Below are positions 16,774 to 24,921 of a stretch of 64,000 bases of DNA, in pieces (within the stretch, counting starts at the first letter, position 1; each line of letters begins with the position of its first letter). The notes under the pieces were generated by a model. That model was not told where the DNA came from, made no database searches, and saw nothing but the letters and a program-made list of their open reading frames with translations. Source of the stretch: Enterocola sp045612225 (GTDB lineage: Bacteria > Bacteroidota > Bacteroidia > Bacteroidales > Paludibacteraceae); contig JAZKYP010000013.1 in assembly GCA_045612225.1 (NCBI GenBank), forward strand, positions 110,813-174,812, given 5' to 3'. The position numbers were made by a program, and so were the translations under genes.

Positions 16774-16819
16774 TTAATCCAACACCCATCCGTCTGCTAC
16801 AAGTTCCAACTTGTCATTT

Positions 16820-17026
16820 TCACCCAAAATGAATTCCACACAATTTTAATATTATGATAATTATTGCGGTTATTGTTAGACCTGGAATAGCTACCATTTT
16901 AATTGGTTTAATGAAATTTTCTTTGAAATAGAATTTAAAAGCAGCTTTACGTTCAATAAGACCCCAATTTATATAATTTAAGCCATGTTTTTTGCACCAA
17001 AAGTATCTTTTTATTTCTTCCCACAT
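16820..17026 (-). CDS. Small hypothetical membrane protein
   Basis: This 68-residue frame begins MWEEIKRYFWCKKHG and ends with one strongly hydrophobic helix ('ITAIIIIILKLCGI'), with basic residues before it. No family is recognised. It lies in the repeat-bounded island, 22 nt after a second small frame. The composition is protein-like, but the case rests on the membrane helix only. Confidence 0.4.
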   Translation of the reverse strand: MWEEIKRYFWCKKHGLNYINWGLIERKAAFKFYFKENFIKPIKMVAIPGLTITAIIIIILKLCGIHFG

Positions 17027-17048
17027 AACAAATATTTTTATAGGTTAA

Positions 17049-17162
17049 TTAATAATTTATATCCACCCCATTTTTAGCATACTCGCACCCAAGAGATCTT
17101 TTACTACGATTATTCTCTCTATACTCCATATAACGAGTATAAGTGTCTTTTTCTTTCTTCAT
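17049..17162 (-). CDS. Possible 37-residue hypothetical protein
   Basis: The frame from the ATG at 17162 encodes a very polar peptide (MKKEKDTYTRYMEY...). The open frame extends upstream into the 39-nt repeat, but the extension looks like repeat sequence read as protein. There are no known domains. It could be non-coding. Confidence 0.2.
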   Translation of the reverse strand: MKKEKDTYTRYMEYRENNRSKRSLGCEYAKNGVDINY

Positions 17163-17197
17163 ATTTTTATATTGTTTAAAATTTATATACCTATAAT

Positions 17198-17236
17198 ATA
17201 GAAATGTGTCGCCTATTTTTAAAAATAAACGACACA
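17198..17236. repeat. 39-nt direct repeat, right copy
   Basis: Same 39 nt and same orientation as 15358-15396. It marks the other side of the ORF6N island, just upstream of the small genes. Confidence 0.8.
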
Positions 17237-17306
17237 AATTAACATAAAAATATGTAGAAAACCTTAGCTCTTTTTGAGCCTAATAGACCGCAACTTTTAT
17301 ATTAAA

Positions 17307-17462
17307 TCACTTAATTTGTTTATAAAAAAACACTGCTGACACCAAAAACAATGCCGCTAATACATAACTGGTAGCATCTGGCATTACCACACATAAGTAT
17401 ACCGACGCAGCAAACGCTAAAATGCTCATAACAAGCACTACAATAACAAGTTTTCTATGCAT
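17307..17462 (-). CDS. Small two-helix membrane protein
   Basis: This 51-codon frame (ATG at 17460-17462, TGA at 17307-17309) encodes MHRKLVIVVLVMSILAFAAS, then a PDATSY turn and a second hydrophobic segment (VLAALFLVSAVFF) ending YKQIK. The positive-inside N-terminus and two clean hydrophobic segments argue for a real small gene. No family is recognised. It lies 88 nt beyond the end of btuB on the same strand and might be the operon's last cistron. Confidence 0.5.
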   Translation of the reverse strand: MHRKLVIVVLVMSILAFAASVYLCVVMPDATSYVLAALFLVSAVFFYKQIK

Positions 17463-17550
17463 AATGGTAAATTTTAATTTTGCGCAAAATTACAGCATTC
17501 CTTCCAAAAAAATTACATTTAATATATTTAATAAGATTTTTTAACTCCAA

Positions 17551-19611
17551 TTACCATTTAGGAGTGATGCCTAGGAATAGTTGGAAGTTAATTCCAGGCA
17601 TTGGACGAGAAAGAACAGAAAGATATTCTTCGTTGAAAAGGTTGTTTATATTGAACTTAATGTTAATATCAGACCATGAAAAGTTTAGAATTTTTTCTAT
17701 GGTGATATTACTCATAAAGTATTTTGGAAGTTGTCCAGAAAGAGAAAGGTCGTTACTCGACATGGTATAACGCTCGCTATAATACGACCATTTATATAGG
17801 AATGAGAATGTTTTGTATGTAATCTTTCCAGACACATTTGCCACATATTCTGGCACGTATGGCAATTGTTTACCTACAGACTTGTCAGCAACAGACATTG
17901 GTTCGCCATTGTTTATAGACGGAGTCCAAGAAAATGTTCCTTCAAGGTCTAAATGCCAATTTTTACTTAAATGGAAGGTGTTTGCAGACTTCAGTTCCAC
18001 ACCGTAGGCATGCACATCTTTAATGTTTTTTGGAGAGAAGAAACCTTTGGTAGTTGGTAGCCAAATAATCCAATCTTGCACGTATGAATCAAACCAAGTG
18101 GCACTACCAGATATATTACAAATTCCTTCTTTTATATAATTAAAAGAAAGTCCTGCATCGTATGTCCAGCCGCTCTCGCGTTTCAAATCTGGATTGCCTC
18201 CAGGTAGGAAATATAGGTCGTTGAGTGTAGGGAATCTAAAATTTCTAGACACCGAAGCTTTTGCTGTTAAATTTATTTTTGGCCAAAGAACACCATCAAT
18301 AAAGAATGCCGGAATGATTGGAGTAAAATCATCACCATACATTTCATCACGCAAAACTATAGACAAACCTAGTTGGTCTATTGGTTGCCATTTTGCAGAA
18401 ATAGCTCCAGATAGCTCCATTCGAGCCTTTTTATAACCCACTATAGCCTTGCCACCATCTACTTTAATAATATTTTTATCTCTACTTTCCACAAAGTGCT
18501 GATAGAAAGCAAGATTTGCCGAGAACAACCATTTTTCTCCAATAAAATATTCTGCATCTGCTTGAGCGTATGCTGTGTTGATTTTACTTCTAGACTCTGT
18601 CATCGAAGCCATTATACCATTACCTACATCGCGTTTGTAGTCGTATGCCATATAGGTGTTTACATAACCTGCTTTAGCGGCTAACTTAAAGGAATTTTTG
18701 ATGTAATCGTAAGACAACACACCACGAAAAGTGCGTTCACGCTGAGCATTTTCAAACTCTGTATCACTAGCATAATCTGTAGTAAGCATTGGCAGTTCTC
18801 TGTGCGATTGCAAATACCACGCATTAAGTCCTATTTTGTGTCCTGTGCCTGTATTATAATAAACTTCTTGAAGAATATGAAAATCTTTGTACGCCCCATT
18901 CTTATTTTCCTCGATAGGATAATATTGGTCAATGATATTCATATTCTCATCATAAATATTTTCCTTTTTATCGTGGTTTCTATATTTGAAATTGTTTGGA
19001 GAAGTAGAAAGCACAGCACGAGTGGACACTTGCCAATGTTTATCACCGTATGTAAGACGAAGAAACTCATCGAAACTATTAAACGAGCCCATTCCTTGCA
19101 CATATTGTAGCCCAAAGCCTTTAGCATTTGCTGGTTTTGTGCACATTTTTACAGAGCCCCCTAGCCCACCTCCAGTTTCATTTACAGATGATGTACCGTG
19201 CAAAAGCGAAGCATCATCTATAAAGTAAGACGGAATCATAGAAAAATCTGTCATACCTAGCATTGGGTTGTTCATGCGCATACCATTCCAAGTTACTTGA
19301 GTATGTGATGGCGATGTACCACGAAAAGAAACAGTAGAAAGTGTTGCCCTGCCATAACTTTTTACAAAAAGTGAAGAGTGTTGCGTAAGCACATCTGCCA
19401 TGCTTTGGGCAATATTTTCTTTGAGCATAGTGGAGTCGAAATTGGTTTTACTAGTACCAATTTCCTTGATAGAGCGTTTACCAAAAATGGTTACGCCACC
19501 AAGTTCCACCCCCTTGTTTAGCACAGAAGTAGTATCCGCCTCGTAGGCAAACAATCCTGCGAAAAGGCTAATAAAAATGAATAATATGTAGAGTCTTTTA
19601 TTTACTTCCAT
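17551..19611 (-). CDS. btuB: TonB-dependent vitamin B12 outer-membrane receptor (BtuB-like)
   Basis: The 686-residue protein has an N-terminal signal peptide (ending near 'LFAGLFA'). A plug domain follows ('MADVLTQHSSLFVKSYG', 'SFRGTSPSHTQVTWNG'), then a beta-barrel whose last strand ends in an aromatic/basic residue (KW). This is the usual TonB-dependent receptor architecture. Assignment to cobalamin comes from context: it is the last main gene of a riboswitch-controlled operon and overlaps the BtuG-like gene by 10 nt. In Bacteroides, BtuB and BtuG form a surface complex that passes B12 into the periplasm. Expression should fall when cobalamin is plentiful. Confidence 0.88.
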   Translation of the reverse strand: MEVNKRLYILFIFISLFAGLFAYEADTTSVLNKGVELGGVTIFGKRSIKEIGTSKTNFDSTMLKENIAQSMADVLTQHSSLFVKSYGRATLSTVSFRGTSPSHTQVTWNGMRMNNPMLGMTDFSMIPSYFIDDASLLHGTSSVNETGGGLGGSVKMCTKPANAKGFGLQYVQGMGSFNSFDEFLRLTYGDKHWQVSTRAVLSTSPNNFKYRNHDKKENIYDENMNIIDQYYPIEENKNGAYKDFHILQEVYYNTGTGHKIGLNAWYLQSHRELPMLTTDYASDTEFENAQRERTFRGVLSYDYIKNSFKLAAKAGYVNTYMAYDYKRDVGNGIMASMTESRSKINTAYAQADAEYFIGEKWLFSANLAFYQHFVESRDKNIIKVDGGKAIVGYKKARMELSGAISAKWQPIDQLGLSIVLRDEMYGDDFTPIIPAFFIDGVLWPKINLTAKASVSRNFRFPTLNDLYFLPGGNPDLKRESGWTYDAGLSFNYIKEGICNISGSATWFDSYVQDWIIWLPTTKGFFSPKNIKDVHAYGVELKSANTFHLSKNWHLDLEGTFSWTPSINNGEPMSVADKSVGKQLPYVPEYVANVSGKITYKTFSFLYKWSYYSERYTMSSNDLSLSGQLPKYFMSNITIEKILNFSWSDINIKFNINNLFNEEYLSVLSRPMPGINFQLFLGITPKW

Positions 19612-20654
19612 GCAAATGCTCCAGGAATAATTCCTGCATAAAATTCGTCTAACAATTCTCCAGTTTTACTATAGCGATATATTTTTCCTAGTTGAACATA
19701 ATCAATAGCATCAGCAATATAAACATCACCATTTCTTGGAGAAACTGTTAAACCATAATAAATAGTTCCTTTAGAAGGTAAAAAAGGAGCTTCTGGCAAT
19801 GAGGTAGCATTTACATTCATACGCCAGATATCATCATTAATCCAATAAATTTCTGTTCCGTCGCCGTTTATTTGAATTTCAGAAGGACTATCACCCTTTT
19901 TGAAATCGAAACGCTGTTCTACCACCATTTTTTCTGGATTTATGCGATAAAGTGCAGGAGCATCGTAACCGTATGGAGAACCTTCATAACCACCATCTGT
20001 CACGGTCCAAAGTTTGCCGTTAGCATCAAGAGCCAATGAAGTAGGCTGAATACCAATGGTTAACTCTTCCACAATTTGGTCTGTTTCTGTGTCTATTTTT
20101 AAGATTCTATTTTGATATGACCAGCAGTTTACATACACATACTTGCCTTTTTGCACCATTTGTTCGGTAGAACCTGTTTCCATTGTCATATTAGGGCAAT
20201 GGATATAACCTATTGTCTTATAAGTCTTTGGATTAACTATAAAAATACGATTGTCCCAAATTTGGGTAATATATGCCTTTTCATCAGATACAAAATGCAT
20301 ATATCTAGGAGAAGTTAGGTTTGTAATACGCCCTACTTCCTTAAAAGTTTTTGTATTTATAGCAAAAACCACATGGGAGTTATTCACCACAACCCATCCT
20401 ATATCTCCACGTATAATCATAGATTGTGCCACATCGCCAAGTTTCATGCCGTTGGAACGCAAGAACACCTCGTTCTCTACCTTATTTATCTGAGGGTCAT
20501 AAAACGACAAAGTGGCATTGCCATATTGAAAATTCCCTTCATTAATAATGAATAAGCCATCGTCAGGAAGATTGAAATCTTCCTGATTGGCATATTCCCA
20601 CTTCATACATGAAGATAGAAGAATTAATAATATCGCAATTAATTTGTGTTTCAC
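19602..20654 (-). CDS. btuG: Surface B12-capture lipoprotein, YncE-like beta-propeller (BtuG-like)
   Basis: The 350-residue protein starts with a lipoprotein signal ('MKHKLIAILLILLSSC', lipid-attachment Cys16). It continues as a repeated beta-propeller of the YncE/DUF5074 kind: 'GLFIINEGNFQYGNATLSFYD', 'VVNNSHVVFAINTKTFKEVG', 'KAYITQIWDNRIFIVNPKT', 'VYVNCWSYQNRILKIDTET'. In Bacteroides thetaiotaomicron, BtuG proteins of this type bind cobalamin with very high affinity and cap BtuB. The overlap with btuB here and the upstream cobalamin riboswitch support the same job. The length is close to that of the known proteins. Confidence 0.85.
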   Translation of the reverse strand: MKHKLIAILLILLSSCMKWEYANQEDFNLPDDGLFIINEGNFQYGNATLSFYDPQINKVENEVFLRSNGMKLGDVAQSMIIRGDIGWVVVNNSHVVFAINTKTFKEVGRITNLTSPRYMHFVSDEKAYITQIWDNRIFIVNPKTYKTIGYIHCPNMTMETGSTEQMVQKGKYVYVNCWSYQNRILKIDTETDQIVEELTIGIQPTSLALDANGKLWTVTDGGYEGSPYGYDAPALYRINPEKMVVEQRFDFKKGDSPSEIQINGDGTEIYWINDDIWRMNVNATSLPEAPFLPSKGTIYYGLTVSPRNGDVYIADAIDYVQLGKIYRYSKTGELLDEFYAGIIPGAFAWK

Positions 20655-20670
20655 TTTTTCAGTGACCGAT

Positions 20671-21732
20671 TTAATTCAAATCATAAACTCCTAAAACTTC
20701 GGTCGAAACCTCACCAAGCCATCCAGATTTGCTTTGCACGCCAGTTTGAATTTTCACAAAGTCGATATAAGGTAAAATCACCTCATTACCCTCTTTGTCT
20801 ATAGCATTAGAAATACGGAATTTATTATCTTTAGAACTATTGTCTACCCTATCAGAATCACTAAAATTGTCTGCATAGCCCCAACCATGAGCAGGTAATA
20901 CCCAGTATGAACCTTTACCAGATTGGTCGTAGTTTTTAGACTCAAGTCGTGTTCCTTTAAGGGTATAAGTATCTGTTTCTACCCAAAGTGGATAATAAAA
21001 GTCTTGTGCATGATATGCTTTAAGATAATCAATTTCTCCGCTACCACCTTGGTTATCAGTCCACTGAACAGGAGCGCCCACCTCAGTTGGTTTGTAGTAT
21101 GTCACTTCATAGTCTCTAATAGTAGTTTCTGCGTATGTATCAGAACCAGCTAGTTCATACCAAGTATCATTTGGCAAGCCATCACCATTAGAGTCTTTCA
21201 TTACATACACAATGCCAGGCTCAGAAGAATTCTTAAAAGAATTACCAACTACAGCAAAATCATAACTACCAGTATTTACTATACTATGGTCGAAGCCAAC
21301 CACTATATACCCACCAAATGCCCCAAGAGACACAAAAATATTCTTATTAAGGCGACCTAAGGCATACTCATTGGCAGATTGCATAGAAAGTTGAGTACCA
21401 TCAAAACCACCTGTTTTTAGTTCATTTATAAACTGACCAGGAGCAGGAAGATATTCTAGCACTGCATTACAGTTTACATCAGAACTTTGAGTTTTTGGTC
21501 TGTAATAGGTCATATCCGCAAGTTCTGGGTCTGTTGGCACTACAGGTTCTACAGAAGGACCTGTAGAAGGTCCCTCCGTAGGAGTATCTGTGGGGCTGTC
21601 AGTAGGTCCTACTGGCAACTCTTTATCTTCACTCGGGCCATCAGGAATTTCACCGTCATAGTTACATCCTACTAGTCCAAAAAATAAAATCGCTAATAAA
21701 AGGTTTAATAATTTAGAATTCAACTTCAACAT
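20671..21732 (-). CDS. Surface lipoprotein of the B12 operon
   Basis: The start is placed at the ATG at 21732 because a lipoprotein signal follows directly (MLKLNSKLLNLLLAILFFGLVGC, with the Cys as lipid anchor); a longer frame upstream only overlaps the DUF4465 gene. The mature protein has a Pro/Thr/Ser/Asp-rich spacer with PTD/PTE repeats. A globular domain of about 290 residues follows, with 'YIVVGFDHSIVNTGSYDFAVVGN', 'DSNGDGLPNDTWYELAGSDT' (a calcium-loop-like DxNxDG) and 'WGYADNFSDSDRVD'. It is a surface protein found with Bacteroidota B12 loci. A B12-binding or auxiliary role is inferred from the operon only. Confidence 0.75.
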   Translation of the reverse strand: MLKLNSKLLNLLLAILFFGLVGCNYDGEIPDGPSEDKELPVGPTDSPTDTPTEGPSTGPSVEPVVPTDPELADMTYYRPKTQSSDVNCNAVLEYLPAPGQFINELKTGGFDGTQLSMQSANEYALGRLNKNIFVSLGAFGGYIVVGFDHSIVNTGSYDFAVVGNSFKNSSEPGIVYVMKDSNGDGLPNDTWYELAGSDTYAETTIRDYEVTYYKPTEVGAPVQWTDNQGGSGEIDYLKAYHAQDFYYPLWVETDTYTLKGTRLESKNYDQSGKGSYWVLPAHGWGYADNFSDSDRVDNSSKDNKFRISNAIDKEGNEVILPYIDFVKIQTGVQSKSGWLGEVSTEVLGVYDLN

Positions 21733-22651
21733 TGTCAAATGCAAAATACATTGGTGTTTTATAATATACGGCGTAACCATAGTCATCCATTTGTGCTTCT
21801 TCCATGTGGAATTCTACTGCGGTTACTTCGCCTAGAGCTGATAAATCAAAATATGTCCAATCTAATACCCAAGTATCATAATTATTACCGTCTGCTAACA
21901 AGATTTCTACAGAAGTTTTGCTACCATCTGCTTTTGTGCCTGTAGCAACAAGTTTTAAGAAATCATCCTCATCGTACGCTTGAGAAAATTGATTTCCATA
22001 AAGCATACAATATAAAGTAACAGCAGGTATAGTTACATACATACCTTTGATAGTATGAGCACTGCCATCTGTAAACGAAAGTGTATTTTTTACTTCGCCA
22101 TCCACTTGAGAATCGTTGTAAACAATAGCAAAATTGCTAGAGCCATTGTAACCAGATTCGCTTAATATAGAAAGCTGATGATTATAAATATCAGAATCGT
22201 TTTCCATGTCTTCTAGTGTGGTTGTCATATTTGAAATTACCATACCGCCACCAGAAAGACTGTAACCACCCCAGTTAAATGGGAATGTATGAGTAAGTAG
22301 AGTGTTGTTTTCATCATTCCAAGTGTATTGAGCATTGTTTGAAGCCATATCATAAATTAATGAACTTGCTCCGTATGCTTGCTCCTCTTTTCCAGGAATA
22401 ATATCACTCCATGTATTCACAGTTACACCACAATAGTCAAGTTCATAACTAGAGAATTTTGCGTCAGCATCTTCAAAAGTAAGCACTTTAACTGTTTTTT
22501 TAGGAGCAGGTTTGGTGAAACCAATACTATCCACCTCGCTAATTACAAACTCTACTACCGAACCGTCGGTTTTGTAAATATAAAAATTACTTTGAGCAAA
22601 TGCAACAACTGCACTAATAACTAATAATATAAGTGTAAAAATCTTTTTCAT
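21713..22651 (-). CDS. DUF4465 protein of the B12 operon
   Basis: The 312-residue protein has a signal peptide (MKKIFTLILLVISAVVAFAQ). A short module follows ('FYIYKTDGSVVEFVISEVDS') that also opens the 61838-63910 protein. Then comes a DUF4465-type beta-sandwich with 'VLTFEDADAKFSSY', 'WSDIIPGKEEQAYG', 'HTFPFNWGGYSLSGGGMVIS', 'NFAIVYND' and 'DWTYFDLSALGEVTAVEFHM'. The family occurs in secreted proteins of this phylum and next to cobalamin riboswitches. It lies 5 nt after the sorting-tail gene and overlaps the next gene by 20 nt. An accessory B12-binding role is plausible but unproven. Confidence 0.8.
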   Translation of the reverse strand: MKKIFTLILLVISAVVAFAQSNFYIYKTDGSVVEFVISEVDSIGFTKPAPKKTVKVLTFEDADAKFSSYELDYCGVTVNTWSDIIPGKEEQAYGASSLIYDMASNNAQYTWNDENNTLLTHTFPFNWGGYSLSGGGMVISNMTTTLEDMENDSDIYNHQLSILSESGYNGSSNFAIVYNDSQVDGEVKNTLSFTDGSAHTIKGMYVTIPAVTLYCMLYGNQFSQAYDEDDFLKLVATGTKADGSKTSVEILLADGNNYDTWVLDWTYFDLSALGEVTAVEFHMEEAQMDDYGYAVYYKTPMYFAFDNVEVEF

Positions 22652-22656
22652 AGCTT

Positions 22657-23124
22657 TTAATGTTTAATAAATTTGACACATTGGTTGTTTAATTTCAATA
22701 GGTAAGTTCCGTTTGGTAATCCTTGCACATCCACTTCATTACCAGTGGTTTGAATCACGCACTTACCAGTTAAATTAAATACAGAAAGAGTTTCATCAGC
22801 AGAAATTCCATTTACATAAAGTGTATTTACCACAGGATTAGGGTAAACATACACCATAGACTCTGCATTTTCCTCTACCGATGTAGGCACATCTTGCATG
22901 CTGCCAAACAGCAATGTACGCACATCGTTTACCACAGAACCATCCTTCTTTTCTATGCTCATGGTAGAAAACTGGCTTTCGTTGAAAACCACTTGTTGCA
23001 CCGAAGCAAGTAGATAAGAATTCTCCATTCCATCAGAACCAATGGTAATAAGAACAGGTTCGTTTGCACTCATCAAGGAAACTATTCCCCATAGTGCCAT
23101 TAACAAAACATTAATTCTTTTCAT
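22657..23124 (-). CDS. Small secreted protein with type IX secretion sorting tail
   Basis: The 155-residue protein has a signal peptide (MKRINVLLMALWGIVSLMSA) and a short N-terminal domain ('SVQQVVFNESQFSTMSIEKKDG'). The C-terminal ~75 residues match a type A T9SS sorting domain: 'VYVYPNPVVNTLYVNG', 'LSVFNLTGKCVI', 'LPNGTYLLKLNNQ', ending KFIKH. Such tails send proteins through the type IX system to the cell surface. It is the first gene after the cobalamin riboswitch. The protein is almost only a sorting tail, so its cargo function is unclear. A homologous tail ends the partial gene at the right edge of the window. Confidence 0.78.
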   Translation of the reverse strand: MKRINVLLMALWGIVSLMSANEPVLITIGSDGMENSYLLASVQQVVFNESQFSTMSIEKKDGSVVNDVRTLLFGSMQDVPTSVEENAESMVYVYPNPVVNTLYVNGISADETLSVFNLTGKCVIQTTGNEVDVQGLPNGTYLLKLNNQCVKFIKH

Positions 23125-23378
23125 AATACATATTTAAAAGTAATAAGTCCCATTTTGCTCAAGGTTTATCCCCGCCTTAAGGATACGGATAACGAATTAC
23201 GATAAACATATATTACCAATGCTAATAAAAAACAGTATAGACTACACTCTACACTCAATTTGCCTTTACATATAATATGACACAAAAGAAAAAAGGCAAA
23301 GAAAAAGGTTTTAGGCTAATATGCTTAATGTGATTCTTTACCCGTAATCCTGCAGGTGATAAATCTATATGTGCGTTA

Positions 23379-23556
23379 GGTAGGTCTTCTGACTCGTTCC
23401 GTTTTTTACGCCTTCCCAGCCGTTAAGCCAGTGGCAAAGTGTGTAAAAAACTTTTTGTCCTTCTTTAAGGAGGAACTTACAGCAACAGGCATTGTTTTGG
23501 ATTTTCACCAAATTCCCTTTTCACTCATCTGCTGAACAGCAGATTAAGCGCCTAAT
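23379..23556 (-). promoter_or_regulatory. Cobalamin riboswitch
   Basis: Read on the minus strand, the segment carries the conserved parts of the B12 aptamer in order: GGTGAAAATCC (23499-23509), the B12-box GCCACTGGC (23427-23435), GGGAAGGCGT (23408-23417) and the 3' closing arm with GAGTCAGAAGACC (ending at 23379). It lies about 255 nt upstream of the first gene of the BtuB/BtuG operon. Binding of adenosyl- or related cobalamin is expected to shut the operon off. The roughly 250-nt stretch after it (23125-23378) holds no gene and is presumably leader sequence. Confidence 0.93.
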
Positions 23557-23562
23557 GCGATG

Positions 23563-23570
23563 CAAAGTTA
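23563..23570 (-). promoter_or_regulatory. -7 box for the B12 operon
   Basis: Minus strand TAACTTTG matches TAnnTTTG and places the transcript start at the 5' edge of the riboswitch. Confidence 0.55.
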
Positions 23571-23620
23571 ATACAAATTTTTTAATTACCAAAATTTAAG
23601 TTATTTTCACTATATTTTTT

Positions 23621-23628
23621 TACTTTTG
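23621..23628 (+). promoter_or_regulatory. -7 box for the DUF3089 gene
   Basis: TACTTTTG matches TAnnTTTG and ends 20 nt before the ATG at 23649. It diverges from the B12 operon promoter. Confidence 0.5.
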
Positions 23629-23648
23629 TATCATAAAAACGTAAAGCA

Positions 23649-24593
23649 ATGAGAACAAGCATTTTATTTAGCATTTTAAGCATCATCTGCTTAATTACAA
23701 GTTGCAACGAAGCAGAAACTCAATACATACCACCTACACCAGATTATAACAACGGAAAAATGTGGTACAATGTGCTAGACAGAGCAAATGAAGAAGGTGC
23801 TGATGTGTTTTATATTCCATCTACATGGGAGTTTGATTGGACTACACCAGATAGTGTAATCTGTCATTATGCAGACATTACAAACCAGGAGCATTTAGAC
23901 GATATGTCTATTGAAATGAGAAAGGCATCAGAATATATGGCAGATGGCAATAGATTTTACTCTCCATTTTACAGACATATTACGCTTAATACCTGGGCAA
24001 CACTAAACAATGACACTATCAACAATCGCTATTTCAAAGTTTCTTTTAAAGACATTTGCAATGCCTTCAATCATTATCTTGAACATAATAATGAGGGGCG
24101 CCCATTTATTTTGGCAGGCTTTAGCCAAGGCGGAAAATCTGTGGTAGAGTTAATGAAAGTAATGCCTGCAGAAGTAAGAGAAAGAATGGTTGCAGCATAC
24201 GTTTTGGGATATAAAGTAACAAATGAAGACGTTGAAACTGCTCCTTGGATAAAGGCTGCTCAAGACTCCACAGACACTGGCGTAACTATTTGCTACAATT
24301 CTGTTTCTGATGTAAAATACTCTAAACCAATATTGTGCGAAGGAAATATTATGTGCATCAACCCAGTAAACTGGCGTACAGATAGCACTCCCGCCACTCT
24401 AAACGACACCATCACTGTAACCCTAGACCCAGAATACAAAGTGCTAGTTCTAGAAGGTTTCGACGGCAGTTACCTACCAAACATCCTAAACATTTTAAAC
24501 ACAGGCGACTACCACGGCATCGAGCCATGGGTCTACAGCGAATGCCTCCGCAAAAATATCCACCAACGCATCAAAGCATTTAAAAATAGGTAG
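23649..24593 (+). CDS. DUF3089 alpha/beta-hydrolase-like lipoprotein
   Basis: The 314-residue protein has a lipoprotein signal (MRTSILFSILSIICLITSC, Cys19). The domain that follows matches DUF3089, an alpha/beta-hydrolase-related family: 'WYNVLDRANEEGADVFYIPS', 'FYSPFYRHITLN', and the nucleophile elbow 'FILAGFSQGGKSV' (GxSxG with the predicted catalytic Ser). It is predicted to be periplasmic or outer-membrane anchored. The substrate is unknown. It is a single gene, divergent from the B12 operon and not obviously linked to it. Confidence 0.85.
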   Translation: MRTSILFSILSIICLITSCNEAETQYIPPTPDYNNGKMWYNVLDRANEEGADVFYIPSTWEFDWTTPDSVICHYADITNQEHLDDMSIEMRKASEYMADGNRFYSPFYRHITLNTWATLNNDTINNRYFKVSFKDICNAFNHYLEHNNEGRPFILAGFSQGGKSVVELMKVMPAEVRERMVAAYVLGYKVTNEDVETAPWIKAAQDSTDTGVTICYNSVSDVKYSKPILCEGNIMCINPVNWRTDSTPATLNDTITVTLDPEYKVLVLEGFDGSYLPNILNILNTGDYHGIEPWVYSECLRKNIHQRIKAFKNR

Positions 24594-24683
24594 ATAAAAT
24601 TTACTTATAACATTAAAAATTAAAATGGGGCATCTAACGCAGATAAGCCTCCATTAATTGATCAACTATTTAAATTTAAACAC

Positions 24684-24750
24684 AAAAATTCCCTAACAAG
24701 ATTCTCATACTACATCTTCTTAGGGTTCCTTCTACAATTAATTTCAGCTT
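24684..24750 (-). ncRNA. Candidate short RNA ending in a hairpin
   Basis: Within the 24594-24921 gap a complete minus-strand promoter (24756-24787) is followed about 25 nt later by a terminator-like hairpin: CCCTAA-G-AAGAT pairs with ATCTT-G-TTAGGG (24691-24725), then AATTTTTGTG. The product would be about 70 nt with no open frame. It does not resemble an RNA class I know. The plus-strand part of this gap after the DUF3089 gene shows nothing else. Confidence 0.4.
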
Positions 24751-24755
24751 CAGTA

Positions 24756-24787
24756 CAAAGATAACTATTTTATAAGATAATAGCAAA
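24756..24787 (-). promoter_or_regulatory. sigma-ABfr promoter of the candidate short RNA
   Basis: TTTG (24784-24787), 20-nt spacer, TATCTTTG (24756-24763) on the minus strand. The spacer is similar to that of the ORF6N promoter at 16634-16665. Confidence 0.6.
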
Positions 24788-24830
24788 CAAAAACGGCTGC
24801 AACTTCTATTTAGTAGAGTTACTGCCGTTT
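24783..24830 (-). terminator. Terminator of the FHA signalling operon
   Basis: AAACGGC/GCCGTTT (24824-24830 with 24791-24797) enclose a second complementary pair (AACTCTA/TAGAAGTT) and are followed on the minus strand by TTGTTTG. It lies 92 nt after the last FHA-operon gene and overlaps the next promoter. Confidence 0.65.
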
Positions 24831-24921
24831 GGATTATTAAATAAATACAAGATCAACATACCCAAAACCTCAGTTGCGGAGATGAATTTAGCAATGTTAC
24901 AACAACAAGGTCTTTTTACTA

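Noticed and set aside
16820..17236. Insertion sequence bounded by the 39-nt repeats
   Set aside because: No transposase gene and no terminal inverted repeats with target duplications were seen; the repeats are direct.
17551..19611. General carbohydrate TonB receptor (SusC-like) as an alternative for the receptor gene
   Set aside because: No SusD partner is present, length and plug fit BtuB, and the cobalamin riboswitch with a BtuG-like gene decides for B12.
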